From ChocPot-Mid sp043804925 (GTDB lineage: Bacteria; Bacteroidota; Ignavibacteria; Kapaibacteriales; UBA2268), in contig JAZDIP010000048.1 of NCBI GenBank assembly GCA_043804925.1, positions 19,686 to 83,685 of the forward strand: a DNA stretch of 64,000 nt. The letters are read 5' to 3'. The translations under genes were made by a program, and so were the position numbers. This document shows positions 8,196 through 17,154 of the stretch, in pieces. Below the pieces are notes generated by a model. The model ran no database searches. It worked only from the letters and a program-made list of their open reading frames with translations, and had not been told where the DNA came from. Each line of letters begins with the position of its first letter. Position 1 is the stretch's first letter.

Positions 8196-8196
8196 T

Positions 8197-10563
8197 ATGT
8201 TGATTTCACACTCTCCAGAGGAACTGAATTTACTCGAAAAAAGCTTAAAAGAGCTTGAGTTTATTTCGGTTTTGGAATATATTGCCAAGAAATGCTACTC
8301 CGAACCCGGAAAAGAATTGACTCTTAATTCAAAACCTAATACTGATATCTATTGGCTTAGAAATGAACATGAATTAATTTCCGAAATGATAGCACTGATT
8401 ACAGAAGATGAGCAACTGCCTTTCGAGGGTTACTCCGATATTCGTCCTTTGCTGTACAAGTCAATGATTAAGAATGCGGTATTGTCGACGACAGAAATAT
8501 TGGAGGTTGCAGATACTATTCGTTCAGGACGTTTAATTAAGTCATACTTCCAGACAAGGGAAGAAAAAACTCCAATACTGTATGAAGAAATTAACTTCAT
8601 TTTCATAAACCGGCTGCTCGAAAAACATATCAATGACGCTATTGATGATACCGGAGAAGTAAGGGATAGTGCGAGTAAAGAACTATCAAGAATCAGGCGT
8701 GAGATTCAAAGTAAATCAACATATCTCAGGCATAGATTGAATAAAATCATGCAGAAAGTCTCAAGCGACGATATGATACAGGAAGAATTCATAAGCTTAA
8801 GGGAAGGAAGGTTCGTCCTTCCCGTAAAAGTGGAGCATAAAAGACATATCCCGGGTATTATTCATGGTCTTTCACAAACCGGTTCAACTGTTTTTCTCGA
8901 GCCATCTGAAATTATAGAATTAAATAATGATTTGTCATTATTAATCAATGAAGAAAAAAGGGAAATATACCGGATATTATCAAATTTAACAGAAGAAATC
9001 GGAACAGAAGCCAATGAATTCCTGAGAACGCTAAACGTTATTGCTCATTTGGATGCAATAATTGCAAAGGCAAATTACGCTTTGGAATTTGGAGGAATAA
9101 AACCCAACATATCAGATGATAACGAAATTATATTAAATAAAGTGAGACATCCATTGTTGGTTCACACCAAGGGAGTAAAAAAAGTAATCCCGATGAACAT
9201 TGAATTTAATGAAAACAAAAGAGGACATTTGATTTCCGGTCCAAATGCAGGAGGTAAAACAGTATCTTTAAAAAGCGTTGGATTAAATATTGCAATGGCT
9301 CTTAGCGGGATATTCCCTTTGGGAGAATGCCATACAAATTATCGTATGATTTATACATCAATAGGTGACCATCAGTCAATCGAGCAGGATTTAAGTACTT
9401 TCAGTTCACAGATAATTAAATTGAAAGAAATATTGGCAAATTCCGACCCTCAATCTTTGGTACTGATTGATGAAATCGGTTCCGGAACAGACCCGCAGGA
9501 AGGTTCTGCCTTATCTGCCGGCATTCTGGATACACTGATAGAACTTAAATCATATTTTATTGCAACAACCCATAACTCAGCACTCAAGAGCTATGCCCTT
9601 AGCAGGGATGTCTTACGTAATGCTTCATTAGAATTTGACGAAGACAAATTAAAACCGACATATAAGTTTTTGGAAGGAGTACCGGGAAACTCTTATGCAT
9701 TTCAACTTGCAAAAAATCTTGGTTTGACAGATTTGGTATTGGAGAGGGCAAAAAAATATTTAGGAACAAAACAATCCGAACTCGAAGAAAGTATTGCCAT
9801 TTTGCATAAATATAAATCGGAAGCAGAAAAATTAAAAATTGAGGCGGCTGTCGAAAAAGCCCAAGCCGTAGACAAGCGAAAAAAATATGACGAGAAATAT
9901 ACCGATATTAAGCAAAAAAGGGATGTCCTGATTCGTAAAGCTCATGAAGATGCCGCATCAATACTTCAAGATGCTAATGCTTTGGTTGAAAAAACAATTA
10001 AAGAAATTCAGGAGCAGAAGAAACCGGTCAAGGAAATTTTGAAAGATTTTAAAAAGAAAAAGATTCAAATTGAAAAGAATTTAGAAGTTCAATCTGAAAA
10101 ATCCGAAAAGAGAAAAAAGGATGAGACACTTCAGGCAGGTGATTTGGTTACTACAGAAGTTTCAACTTCAAACGGTATTATCCTGAACTTCGATGAAAAC
10201 AATATAGCTCTTGTTGATTTCAACGGTATTAAATTTAAACTTCCTGTTTCACAATTAATTAAGTCCGAAAAGCAGGTTAAGACCCAAAGAAAAAAATCTG
10301 AAGCTGATTTTATCTCATTTGATGTCAAATCGAGTATTGATATAAGAGGAATGAGAGCCTATGAGGCAATACCTGAGGTTGACGAATTAATCTCAAATGC
10401 AGTTGTAAACAATCTTGACAAAATAACCATAATTCATGGTAAAGGCACCGGAGCATTAAGGCATGCCATTCAGGAATACCTCGATACGCATTATGCAATT
10501 AAATCTTTTCGTTCAGGAACCTTGGTTGAAGGCGGAGATGGTGTAACCGTTGTTGAGATTTGA
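8197..10563 (+). CDS. mutS2: endonuclease MutS2
   Basis: A 788-residue MutS2/RqcU-type ATPase of normal length. The N-terminal core contains SLREGRFVLPVK. Walker A GPNAGGKT is at about residue 347, and Walker B with the signature (LVLIDEIGSGTDPQEGSAL) at about 420-440. A coiled coil spans about 510-640, followed by a C-terminal Smr nuclease domain (from about 711) with DIRGMRAYEA and the HGKGTGALR motif. MutS2 limits recombination and, in Gram-positives, rescues collided ribosomes. It directly follows the yqeY gene. Confidence 0.96.
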   Translation: MLISHSPEELNLLEKSLKELEFISVLEYIAKKCYSEPGKELTLNSKPNTDIYWLRNEHELISEMIALITEDEQLPFEGYSDIRPLLYKSMIKNAVLSTTEILEVADTIRSGRLIKSYFQTREEKTPILYEEINFIFINRLLEKHINDAIDDTGEVRDSASKELSRIRREIQSKSTYLRHRLNKIMQKVSSDDMIQEEFISLREGRFVLPVKVEHKRHIPGIIHGLSQTGSTVFLEPSEIIELNNDLSLLINEEKREIYRILSNLTEEIGTEANEFLRTLNVIAHLDAIIAKANYALEFGGIKPNISDDNEIILNKVRHPLLVHTKGVKKVIPMNIEFNENKRGHLISGPNAGGKTVSLKSVGLNIAMALSGIFPLGECHTNYRMIYTSIGDHQSIEQDLSTFSSQIIKLKEILANSDPQSLVLIDEIGSGTDPQEGSALSAGILDTLIELKSYFIATTHNSALKSYALSRDVLRNASLEFDEDKLKPTYKFLEGVPGNSYAFQLAKNLGLTDLVLERAKKYLGTKQSELEESIAILHKYKSEAEKLKIEAAVEKAQAVDKRKKYDEKYTDIKQKRDVLIRKAHEDAASILQDANALVEKTIKEIQEQKKPVKEILKDFKKKKIQIEKNLEVQSEKSEKRKKDETLQAGDLVTTEVSTSNGIILNFDENNIALVDFNGIKFKLPVSQLIKSEKQVKTQRKKSEADFISFDVKSSIDIRGMRAYEAIPEVDELISNAVVNNLDKITIIHGKGTGALRHAIQEYLDTHYAIKSFRSGTLVEGGDGVTVVEI

Positions 10564-10974
10564 CAGTATAATAATAATTGTATTTTTCAATCAATATGAA
10601 AAAAATATTTATGGTAACTTTAAACTTTATAATTATAAAAGTAGTCTAAATCAAAATAATGATGAATTTCAGAAAAAAGTTTTGGATTGTATATTACAAA
10701 TAATTAGGTTCTGGTAATTTAATAGGAAATACAAAAATCACATTGTTCATAAAACTATCATTAAATAAGATAAATAATAAATAATTTATGAATAATCTTT
10801 ATTTATCCTTAATTTTGATAAATAAGTAACTAAAAATTCAGAAATAAAGAGTTTTAAAATAATTTGTAAATTAAATTATTTTTATTAAATTGAATAAATA
10901 TATTTGTTAAACTCTATGGAAATGAATGCATATAGTTACAAAATTGGTTTGGTAACAAAATATTAATATGCAGA
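10564..10974. other. AT-rich intergenic region
   Basis: A 411-base spacer between mutS2 and the VTC gene, strongly AT-rich on both strands. I find no ORF with coding character, no stable hairpin with a T run, and no repeat shared with the rest of the window. It presumably holds the promoter of the VTC operon, but no clear TTTG-N19-TAnnTTTG pair was found. Confidence 0.5.
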
Positions 10975-11850
10975 ATGTCCGAAAATTTTAATTTTCAAAT
11001 AAATTCGATACTTTCCGGATTTGGGACAATATCGTTAAACGATATTGACTCCAAAGATTTATTAAACCGTCAAGATAAAAAATATATATTTCATACTGAA
11101 TTATTACCTAACGTTCTTAGCAATATGGCTGAAAACTATTCCGTTTTAAATATTGACAACATTAGAATTTTTAATTATCTTACTATTTATTATGATACTG
11201 ACAGACATGATTTCTATATTCAGCATCACAACGGAAAGCAAACAAGAAATAAAGTTAGAAGCAGGTATTATAAGGAATCTAACAAAACATTTTTTGAGGT
11301 TAAATCAAAAACAAACAAATCAAAAACTATCAAAAAGCGGGTACTGCTCAAGGAAGGGCAGGATGGTTTAATAGATTTCAACAAGGAAATTAGTATAGAT
11401 GAAATCAGTGAACCGATTAGTTCTGCAGTTAACTTATTAAAAAAAAATTTGGATATTTCACCCACACTGTTAAAACCTCGTTTGAGCATCAGCTATTCCA
11501 GAATCACATTATTGCACAAAGTTAATAATGAAAAAATTACGATTGATTTTGATATATCTTTCAAACCTTTAGATATCACTGAAGACTGTTATCATGAGCT
11601 TGTCGAGGGACAACTCACAACTCGCAGTTCACAAACAATAAGGAATCTTGTAATTGCAGAAACCAAACAGGAACGTTTACAAGGTTTGAGTGAGTTTGAG
11701 CAAGTAATGAGTAAATTGCATATTCGCAGTACTTCAATCAGTAAATATTGCACAGGGCTTATATTAACAAATCCGGAAATAAAACACAACCGGTTTAAAA
11801 GAAAAATGAATTATATTCACAAAATTAACGGGAATGATAATGGACTTTAA
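10975..11850 (+). CDS. VTC-domain polyphosphate polymerase-like protein
   Basis: A 291-residue protein with the VTC/CYTH-type tunnel-fold pattern. The opening is LLNRQDKKYIFHTELL. A tyrosine/arginine strand set follows (YLTIYYDTDRHDFY, NKVRSRYYKES), then FFEVKSKTNKSKTIKKR and late KPRLSISYSRITL and TIDFDISF. These basic residues line the tunnel in polyphosphate polymerases. The three-gene neighbourhood (VTC domain, DUF4956, DUF2490) is a recurrent set in Bacteroidota. Substrate and direction are inferred only from the family. Confidence 0.8.
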   Translation: MSENFNFQINSILSGFGTISLNDIDSKDLLNRQDKKYIFHTELLPNVLSNMAENYSVLNIDNIRIFNYLTIYYDTDRHDFYIQHHNGKQTRNKVRSRYYKESNKTFFEVKSKTNKSKTIKKRVLLKEGQDGLIDFNKEISIDEISEPISSAVNLLKKNLDISPTLLKPRLSISYSRITLLHKVNNEKITIDFDISFKPLDITEDCYHELVEGQLTTRSSQTIRNLVIAETKQERLQGLSEFEQVMSKLHIRSTSISKYCTGLILTNPEIKHNRFKRKMNYIHKINGNDNGL

Positions 11851-12484
11851 TTTTATTGACTTCCAAAATATTGACGGACAGAATTTTCTTGAATTTATTC
11901 TTAGGTTCGTTTTTAACTTTATTGTGATATACATAATAGCCAAAGGTATTTATTTTAAAGTAAGGCGGCGAAGCAATATTCTGTTTGCATTATTTTTATT
12001 GAATATCCTTGTTTTTTTTGTATGCTATCTTTTACAAAGTGTGCAATTAAGCATTGGATTTGCATTCGGAATTTTCGCCATATTCTCGATACTCCGGTAC
12101 AGAACCACAACCGTACCTATTAAGGAGATGACCTATATTTTTATCTCGATAAGCATTGCGATTATTAATGCATTAACAAACATAAATACCGGATATGGTA
12201 TTATGCTTTTCACTAATGTTACTATCGTATTATTTACATATGCCTTTGAAAAAAAATTTATCAGGAATGAATCTGTTAAGACAGTGCTATATGACAAAAT
12301 CGAGCTAATTAAACCTGAACACCAGGAAGAATTGATTCAGGATTTAAAGGACAGAACAGGACTTGACATACATAGAATTGAAATTGGCAGGATAGATTTT
12401 TTAAGGGATATCGCAAGAATAAGAATCTTTTACTACGATGTATTCAATACTGACGATGCCGAATTTTTTATTTATGAAGATTAA
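11834..12484 (+). CDS. DUF4956 membrane protein
   Basis: A 216-residue protein with four hydrophobic segments in the first 140 residues and a soluble C-terminal domain with a DRTGLDIHRIEIGRIDFLRD pattern, the DUF4956 layout. The conserved FGIFAIFSILRYRTTTVPIKEMTY segment lies between helices. It overlaps the VTC gene by 17 bases, so the two are translationally coupled; a second in-frame ATG at 11840 is equally possible. The family's constant pairing with VTC proteins suggests a membrane partner for polyphosphate handling. Confidence 0.82.
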   Translation: MIMDFNFIDFQNIDGQNFLEFILRFVFNFIVIYIIAKGIYFKVRRRSNILFALFLLNILVFFVCYLLQSVQLSIGFAFGIFAIFSILRYRTTTVPIKEMTYIFISISIAIINALTNINTGYGIMLFTNVTIVLFTYAFEKKFIRNESVKTVLYDKIELIKPEHQEELIQDLKDRTGLDIHRIEIGRIDFLRDIARIRIFYYDVFNTDDAEFFIYED

Positions 12485-12520
12485 TATTTGAAAACGACAT
12501 ATCAATTTAATTTTTTATTT

Positions 12521-13249
12521 ATGAAAAACAATCTCTTATTTTTTTTGTTAAAAAGTATTACAAAACATACTTCTTATATTCTTTTTATTCTCATAATTAT
12601 TTTTTTGAATTTAGATAAAACTAAATCGCAAACTTATGACAATGAACTATGGTCGGGGATAGAAATTGGATTACCTATAACAAAAAAGTTGGAATTATCG
12701 CTTGAGCATGAAATAAGATGGAATCAGGGAATGGAGAAAATAAACTGGCATATTTCTGATGCCGGATTAGCATACAGTTTTAACAAAGAATTCAAGGTTT
12801 CTGCTTCTTATGATTACCGGTCACGAAAAGATAGGTGGCAACATGTTGTAAATGGGAATTTCCATTATGACAATAAGTTTTGGAAAATAAAATATTCATA
12901 TCGTTTGAGGTACCAAGAAAAGTACAGATGGAAAGTCACCAAAAAGAAACAATTAACCGAAAAAATGTCGGATGAAGACCAAATCAGAAACCGGTTCATG
13001 TTTGAGTATGATACAGACATGTGGTTGACACCTTTTATTAGTGCAGAACTTTTTTACCTTGTAAATAATGATGAATATTCTGACAGGTTTGATGTTCTAA
13101 GATTGTATTTGGGAGTAGATATCGATACTTTTAAAGACCAAAAACTGACAATTTATTATATGGCAGAGCATGAATTTAATGTATTAGAACCAAATATTTC
13201 AAATGTACTTGGAATATTTTATTCCTTTGATTTGCCCAGATTGTTTTAA
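12521..13249 (+). CDS. DUF2490 outer-membrane protein
   Basis: About 242 residues from MKNNLLFF. A signal or anchor segment spans about 18-36, and the mature part begins at about QTYDNELWSGIEIGLP. Alternating amphipathic strands rich in Trp, Tyr and Arg (LELSLEHEIRWNQG, FKVSASYDYRSR, WKIKYSYRLRYQEKYRW) indicate an outer-membrane barrel of the DUF2490 family. A TTG start 33 bases upstream would give a longer signal region; the ATG is preferred. It is the third gene of the VTC operon, 36 bases after DUF4956. Confidence 0.75.
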   Translation: MKNNLLFFLLKSITKHTSYILFILIIIFLNLDKTKSQTYDNELWSGIEIGLPITKKLELSLEHEIRWNQGMEKINWHISDAGLAYSFNKEFKVSASYDYRSRKDRWQHVVNGNFHYDNKFWKIKYSYRLRYQEKYRWKVTKKKQLTEKMSDEDQIRNRFMFEYDTDMWLTPFISAELFYLVNNDEYSDRFDVLRLYLGVDIDTFKDQKLTIYYMAEHEFNVLEPNISNVLGIFYSFDLPRLF

Positions 13250-13321
13250 CTTAGAAATAAAGATTTTTTGAAATTTACAATAAATTACTTATCTTTGACG
13301 TTAGTAACGTGAGACAATATT

Positions 13322-13603
13322 ATGATTATTTCATTTGGTTCAAAAGAAACTGAGAAAATTTGGGGAGGTGAAAGAGTTACAGGATTACCTTCAGAAATTT
13401 AAAAATCCGGAAGGAGGAAATTAAGAATGCTTAATAACTCTCAAAATTTGCAAGATTTGATGATTCCACCTTCCAATAGATTGGAAAAGCTGAAAGGTGA
13501 TTATAAGGACTATTATAGTATTAGGATAAATGACAGATGGAGAATCGTTTTTTTGTGGAATAATAATAATGCCAGTCTTGTTAAAATTGTTGATTATCAT
13601 TGA
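13322..13603 (+). pseudogene. HigB-type toxin gene interrupted by an in-frame TAA
   Basis: The 94-codon frame reads as a complete HigB/RelE killer protein: MIISFGSKETEKIW, a body with RKLRMLNNSQNLQDL, then SIRINDRWRIVF and the final KIVDYH. Codon 27 (13400-13402) is TAA where the family normally has glutamine, so one CAA-to-TAA change explains the break. There is no frameshift. An AAGGAGG stretch just upstream of the internal ATG at 13428 could allow restart and give a product lacking the first 35 residues. The intact antitoxin gene follows 8 bases later. Confidence 0.82.
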
Positions 13604-13611
13604 GGTGAAAA

Positions 13612-13905
13612 ATGAATAGATTACCAAACATACATCCGGGTGAAATTTTATTGGAAGAATTTCTTATTCCTTTCGGTTTATCAGCGTACAAACTTTCAAA
13701 GGATATAGGAGTTCCTCAAACAAGATTATCGGAAATTATAAAAGGAAGAAGAAGCATTACTGCTGATACAGCATTAAGATTGAGCAGGTATTTTAGCAAT
13801 AGCGCAAAGTTCTGGCTGGGTTTACAAAATGATTATGATATAGAAGAAGAACAGAAGATAAAGGGTGATGAATTTTTAAAAATTGGCAAATTAAAAGTAG
13901 CTTAA
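13612..13905 (+). CDS. higA: HigA-type XRE antitoxin
   Basis: A 97-residue protein with the classic HigA pattern: NIHPGEILLEEFLIPFGLSAYKLSKDIGVPQTRLSEIIKGRR, forming the helix-turn-helix, then ITADTALRLSRYFSNSAKFWLGLQNDYD. It neutralises HigB and represses its own operon. A GAGGTG site precedes the start. It is intact although its toxin partner carries a nonsense codon. Confidence 0.92.
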   Translation: MNRLPNIHPGEILLEEFLIPFGLSAYKLSKDIGVPQTRLSEIIKGRRSITADTALRLSRYFSNSAKFWLGLQNDYDIEEEQKIKGDEFLKIGKLKVA

Positions 13906-13914
13906 CGAAATTGC

Positions 13915-13945
13915 TTTGCCAAATTATTATTATTCTCTAATTTAG
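13915..13945 (+). promoter_or_regulatory. Bacteroidota-type promoter for the T9SS gene at 13987
   Basis: TTTG at 13915-13918, a 19-base spacer, then TAATTTAG at 13938-13945. This matches the Bacteroidota sigma-ABfr pattern TTTG-N19-TAnnTTTG with one mismatch in the -7 box. Transcription would start near 13952, about 35 bases before the ATG. Confidence 0.55.
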
Positions 13946-13986
13946 ACATTATTAAATTTCAATTTACAAATTGAAAGGTATTTGTC

Positions 13987-14817
13987 ATGAAAAAAATTAT
14001 TTTAATTATTATTTTATTAGCAAATGCAATAAGTCAATGCTATTCTTATGGTAGTACTTCCAAAGTATGGATTGCCCATGAAGACAAAGTTGATTCGGTT
14101 TTAATTGGTATTGATAATAATTCTACAATTGGAATTGACACATTATTTGGGGAGAAAGACATTAAAGATATTCCCATGGACGATTTTGAAATAAGAGTTA
14201 TCCAAAGAGATACAGTTAATTATAATTGTCTGATAGATCCCTCCAATAAAACTCCAATTTATTCCCCAAATAATTTCGACACAAAAATTGACTATAGACC
14301 TGACCCTAATGGTGAGTTGTGGGAAATCTTTCACTCAATTAATTTTAATTTTGAAATTATTACTAAATCCAATAAAGTGCCATGTAATATTTATGCGGAT
14401 TTTAAAATGTTTTACGGATATATATTTGGTGGATGGGCATTATTGGATTCTAACTGTGATTTAATTATTTATGGATTTTTTGGAGAGCAATTACTATACA
14501 CTATAACTGATTCACAACAATATACATTAATTGTGCATATCGAATTTGATATAGGAGTTGATGGACAAAACCAAACTTCTGATTGGAATATTTACCCTGT
14601 TCCTGCAATTGATAAAATACAAATAAGTGACTTTGGAGTTACAAATGGGAATATTGAAATCAGTGATGTAATTGGAAATATAGTATATTCAATAAATGTC
14701 AATGGAAATGAAAAATTAACAATATCTATTGATGACTATACTCCAGGAGTATATTTTGTCAGGATATATGATAAGGATAAACAGACATATTCAGTTAGAA
14801 GGTTTATTAAGTTATAA
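13987..14817 (+). CDS. secreted protein with T9SS sorting domain
   Basis: A 276-residue protein with a signal peptide (residues 1 to about 20). A middle part of unknown fold follows, including DFKMFYGYIFGGWALLDSNCDLIIYGFF. The C-terminal Por/T9SS sorting domain spans about 200-276 and shows WNIYPVPAIDKIQI, GNIEISDVIGNIVY, and the final GVYFVRIYDKDKQTYSVRRFIKL. The protein should be exported through the outer membrane and attached at the surface. The passenger function is unknown. Confidence 0.8.
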   Translation: MKKIILIIILLANAISQCYSYGSTSKVWIAHEDKVDSVLIGIDNNSTIGIDTLFGEKDIKDIPMDDFEIRVIQRDTVNYNCLIDPSNKTPIYSPNNFDTKIDYRPDPNGELWEIFHSINFNFEIITKSNKVPCNIYADFKMFYGYIFGGWALLDSNCDLIIYGFFGEQLLYTITDSQQYTLIVHIEFDIGVDGQNQTSDWNIYPVPAIDKIQISDFGVTNGNIEISDVIGNIVYSINVNGNEKLTISIDDYTPGVYFVRIYDKDKQTYSVRRFIKL

Positions 14818-14887
14818 AAGTTAAAAAGTTTAATAGTTTATCAAGATTATAAGTTTGAAAGAATTTTTGTTAGTAATTTATTAAATT

Positions 14888-15793
14888 TTAGGTACGTTTT
14901 TTAAATACATTAACAATTTTACTTTGGACAAACTCCCCTGTTTCGGAAACCATTACTCCGATGAATAATATAATAGCACCGACATATTCCCTGCCATTAA
15001 TAATTTCATTTAAAGCAAATACAGCAGCAATTGAAGCAACAACGGGTTCAAGTGAAAAAATAAGAGCCGCTTTTACGGGAGTTGTATATCGCTGAAATCC
15101 GGTATGAATGAATGTCAAAATAAAAGATGCAAGTATTCCGTTATATGCAAGCGACATTAAAAGATTCGAGCTGAAATTAATTTCAAAACTTGCCCGATAT
15201 AAAAATAAATGTAAAGTCAAAGCAACAGTAACTGTTCCTATGAATTGCAGAATTACAAGTTGAACTGTTTCTTTAAAATCTTCCTTGCCTTTGGTAAAGA
15301 CATCCATTAGTACAATATAAAAAGCCCAGAAAAATGTAGAAATAAGAGTGATTAAATCGCCTGTATTTATTGAATCTATATGTGGATTTGTAAACATCCA
15401 TAAACCAATAAAAGCAATAACAACACCGATTTTTGGCCAAAGTTGAATTTGTCTTTTAGAAATTAATTTGAAAACAAAAGGAGTAAAAACAACAGACATT
15501 CCTGTGATGAAAGCTGATTTTGTTACAGTTGTAAGTTTTAATCCCTCAGTTTGTAAAACAAAACCTCCACCAAATATTATTCCAAGAACCAAACCTTGAA
15601 TTAGAATTGTTTTTTTTATACCCTTCAAATACCTTCCAAAGAAAAGCAGAGATATTAGTAAAGCTATTGAAAATCGTATGGCTACATATAATTCCGGACT
15701 GGTATCATTTAGACCAATCTTGGTAAAAATGAATGTACCACCCCAAATGAATGTTACAAAAAACAACAGTAGTTCAGCTTTCCAGGCTTTCAT
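14888..15793 (-). CDS. EamA/DMT-superfamily transporter
   Basis: A 301-residue protein with ten hydrophobic segments in two EamA repeats (about 5-135 and 150-290). The opening is LLLFFVTFIWGGTFIFTKIGL, and the second repeat includes the typical LEPVVASIAAVFALNE loop. Drug/metabolite exporters of this type move small metabolites; the substrate cannot be told from sequence. It is a single gene, convergent with the T9SS gene. Confidence 0.88.
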   Translation of the reverse strand: MKAWKAELLLFFVTFIWGGTFIFTKIGLNDTSPELYVAIRFSIALLISLLFFGRYLKGIKKTILIQGLVLGIIFGGGFVLQTEGLKLTTVTKSAFITGMSVVFTPFVFKLISKRQIQLWPKIGVVIAFIGLWMFTNPHIDSINTGDLITLISTFFWAFYIVLMDVFTKGKEDFKETVQLVILQFIGTVTVALTLHLFLYRASFEINFSSNLLMSLAYNGILASFILTFIHTGFQRYTTPVKAALIFSLEPVVASIAAVFALNEIINGREYVGAIILFIGVMVSETGEFVQSKIVNVFKKRT

Positions 15794-15869
15794 TGATAAT
15801 CCTTAAATTTATTAAAAAGTTCGTAAAGTAATCAAGTTTATGAAGCAAAGAAAACACTGGATATTTATT

Positions 15870-16110
15870 TGTCATTCCTGCGAAAGCAGGAATCCAATTC
15901 TTTTTTTCTAACTTTCTAACTTTCTACTTTTCTACTTTTCTATTTTTCTATCTCCCATCATTCCTGCGAAAGCAGAAATCCAATTCTTTTTTTCTACTTT
16001 TCTATTTTTCTATCTCCCGTCATTCCTGCGAAAGCAGAAATCCAATTCTTTTTTTCTACTTTTCTATTTTTCTATTTTTCTATCTCCCGTCATTCCTGCG
16101 AAAGCAGAAA
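15870..16110. repeat. tandem array of a palindrome plus pyrimidine tract
   Basis: Four units occur, each with a palindromic core ATTCCTGCGAAAGCAG followed by AAATCCA or GGAATCC and a pyrimidine tract built from TTTCTAT-like 7-8-bp repeats. The core is a dispersed palindrome seen in many unrelated bacterial genomes. Unit length is about 65-75 bases. The spacer between 15794 and 16248 holds no gene that I can support. Confidence 0.75.
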
Positions 16111-16248
16111 TCCACAAACTTTTTTATTGCTGGATTCCTTACTTCGTTACTAATGACACTTTTGAGACAAGCCCTTTTTTTCATAATAATCAGATTGTGA
16201 AAATATTTTCACAATTTAATGTGTAACTGTGTAATATTTATCACACTA

Positions 16249-16818
16249 TTAAAGCACTTTTTTAAATCCTGCGAAGGTTTGCTTGTAAAAATCGTCTTCG
16301 AGACTTTGAAGAACTACTCCTTTATTTGTAGAAGCATGAATGAAATGATTGTTTCCAATATAAATTCCTACATGCCCAATCTTGTTGTTTCTATTAAAGA
16401 AAACCAAGTCACCGGGACTGGTTTCATTCTCATTTATCTCTTTTCCGTAATCATATTGCAAAGCTGCAGTTCGAGGAAGGTTTATACCTGCCATTTCATA
16501 AATTTGCTTTACAAATCCGGAACAATCGGTGCAGTTTTTATCTGTTCCTCCGTAGCAATAAGGTGTACCAATCAAGCTTTCGGCGAATGTTAGTACCTCT
16601 TTTCGTTTTATGTCCAAATTTGCATCTGCTGAGTAATCAGGCATAGAATAAACAGTTGCTCCGGTTTTACTATTAGATGATTTCACATTTGCTTTGTGAG
16701 AATGTGAACCGCTTGACAACATTGAAGATCTTGTAGCAAAGCGAATCTGTGGTGTGCATGCCGCTACAAATAATAATAGCAAAGCAGAAAGAATTGTGAT
16801 ATTTAATTTCGTCCTCAT
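16249..16818 (-). CDS. NlpC/P60-family cell-wall hydrolase lipoprotein
   Basis: A 189-residue lipoprotein. The lipobox VAAC puts the modified cysteine at residue 21. The C-terminal NlpC/P60 domain (about 72-189) has the catalytic Cys99 in TDCSGF, the histidine in GHVGIYIG and the third polar residue in FIHAS. Enzymes of this family cut the D-Glu to diamino acid bond in peptidoglycan stems. It probably follows the 50-codon gene at 16830-16982 in one transcript (11 bases apart). Confidence 0.92.
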   Translation of the reverse strand: MRTKLNITILSALLLLFVAACTPQIRFATRSSMLSSGSHSHKANVKSSNSKTGATVYSMPDYSADANLDIKRKEVLTFAESLIGTPYCYGGTDKNCTDCSGFVKQIYEMAGINLPRTAALQYDYGKEINENETSPGDLVFFNRNNKIGHVGIYIGNNHFIHASTNKGVVLQSLEDDFYKQTFAGFKKVL

Positions 16819-16829
16819 AATGACGTTGG

Positions 16830-16982
16830 TTATATACCTATAATTACATCTTCTTTTTTTTCTCGCGGTTTCACGAAAAGCTTTAAAAATCTTTTTAAGT
16901 TCCTTTTGGAACTGATATTAAAGATTACAAATCCGGCTGATGCAACCAATATGAATCCTGCTTTTAATAATTCTGCATTCAT
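16830..16982 (-). CDS. small single-pass membrane protein
   Basis: A 50-codon frame on the minus strand, preceded by a strong GGGAGG site. The product MNAELLKAGFILVASAGFVI has one transmembrane segment at about 6-22, then a very basic tail (SSKRNLKRFLKLFVKPREKK). The ribosome-binding site and clear topology make it credible. It lies 11 bases before the NlpC/P60 gene. The function is unknown. Confidence 0.6.
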   Translation of the reverse strand: MNAELLKAGFILVASAGFVIFNISSKRNLKRFLKLFVKPREKKEDVIIGI

Positions 16983-17049
16983 TTTTCCTCCCTAATTTAA
17001 TTATTAATTAATATTAAGTAAGCAACAAATGTGCCAAAACAGTTTAATG

Positions 17050-17098
17050 AGTTTTGTGAGTTGTGAGTTGTGAGTTGAGAGTTGAGAGTTAGGAGTTA
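17050..17098. repeat. 7-bp tandem repeat (GAGTTGT type)
   Basis: Six to seven consecutive 7-bp units of GAGTTGT/GAGTTGA occupy the spacer downstream of the FAD oxidoreductase gene. It belongs to the family of different heptamer arrays described in the findings. Confidence 0.7.
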
Positions 17099-17154
17099 TC
17101 AAATATCTGTTCTCTATTATATTTTTGTCTTTTAGCTTTCTACTTTTATAAACT

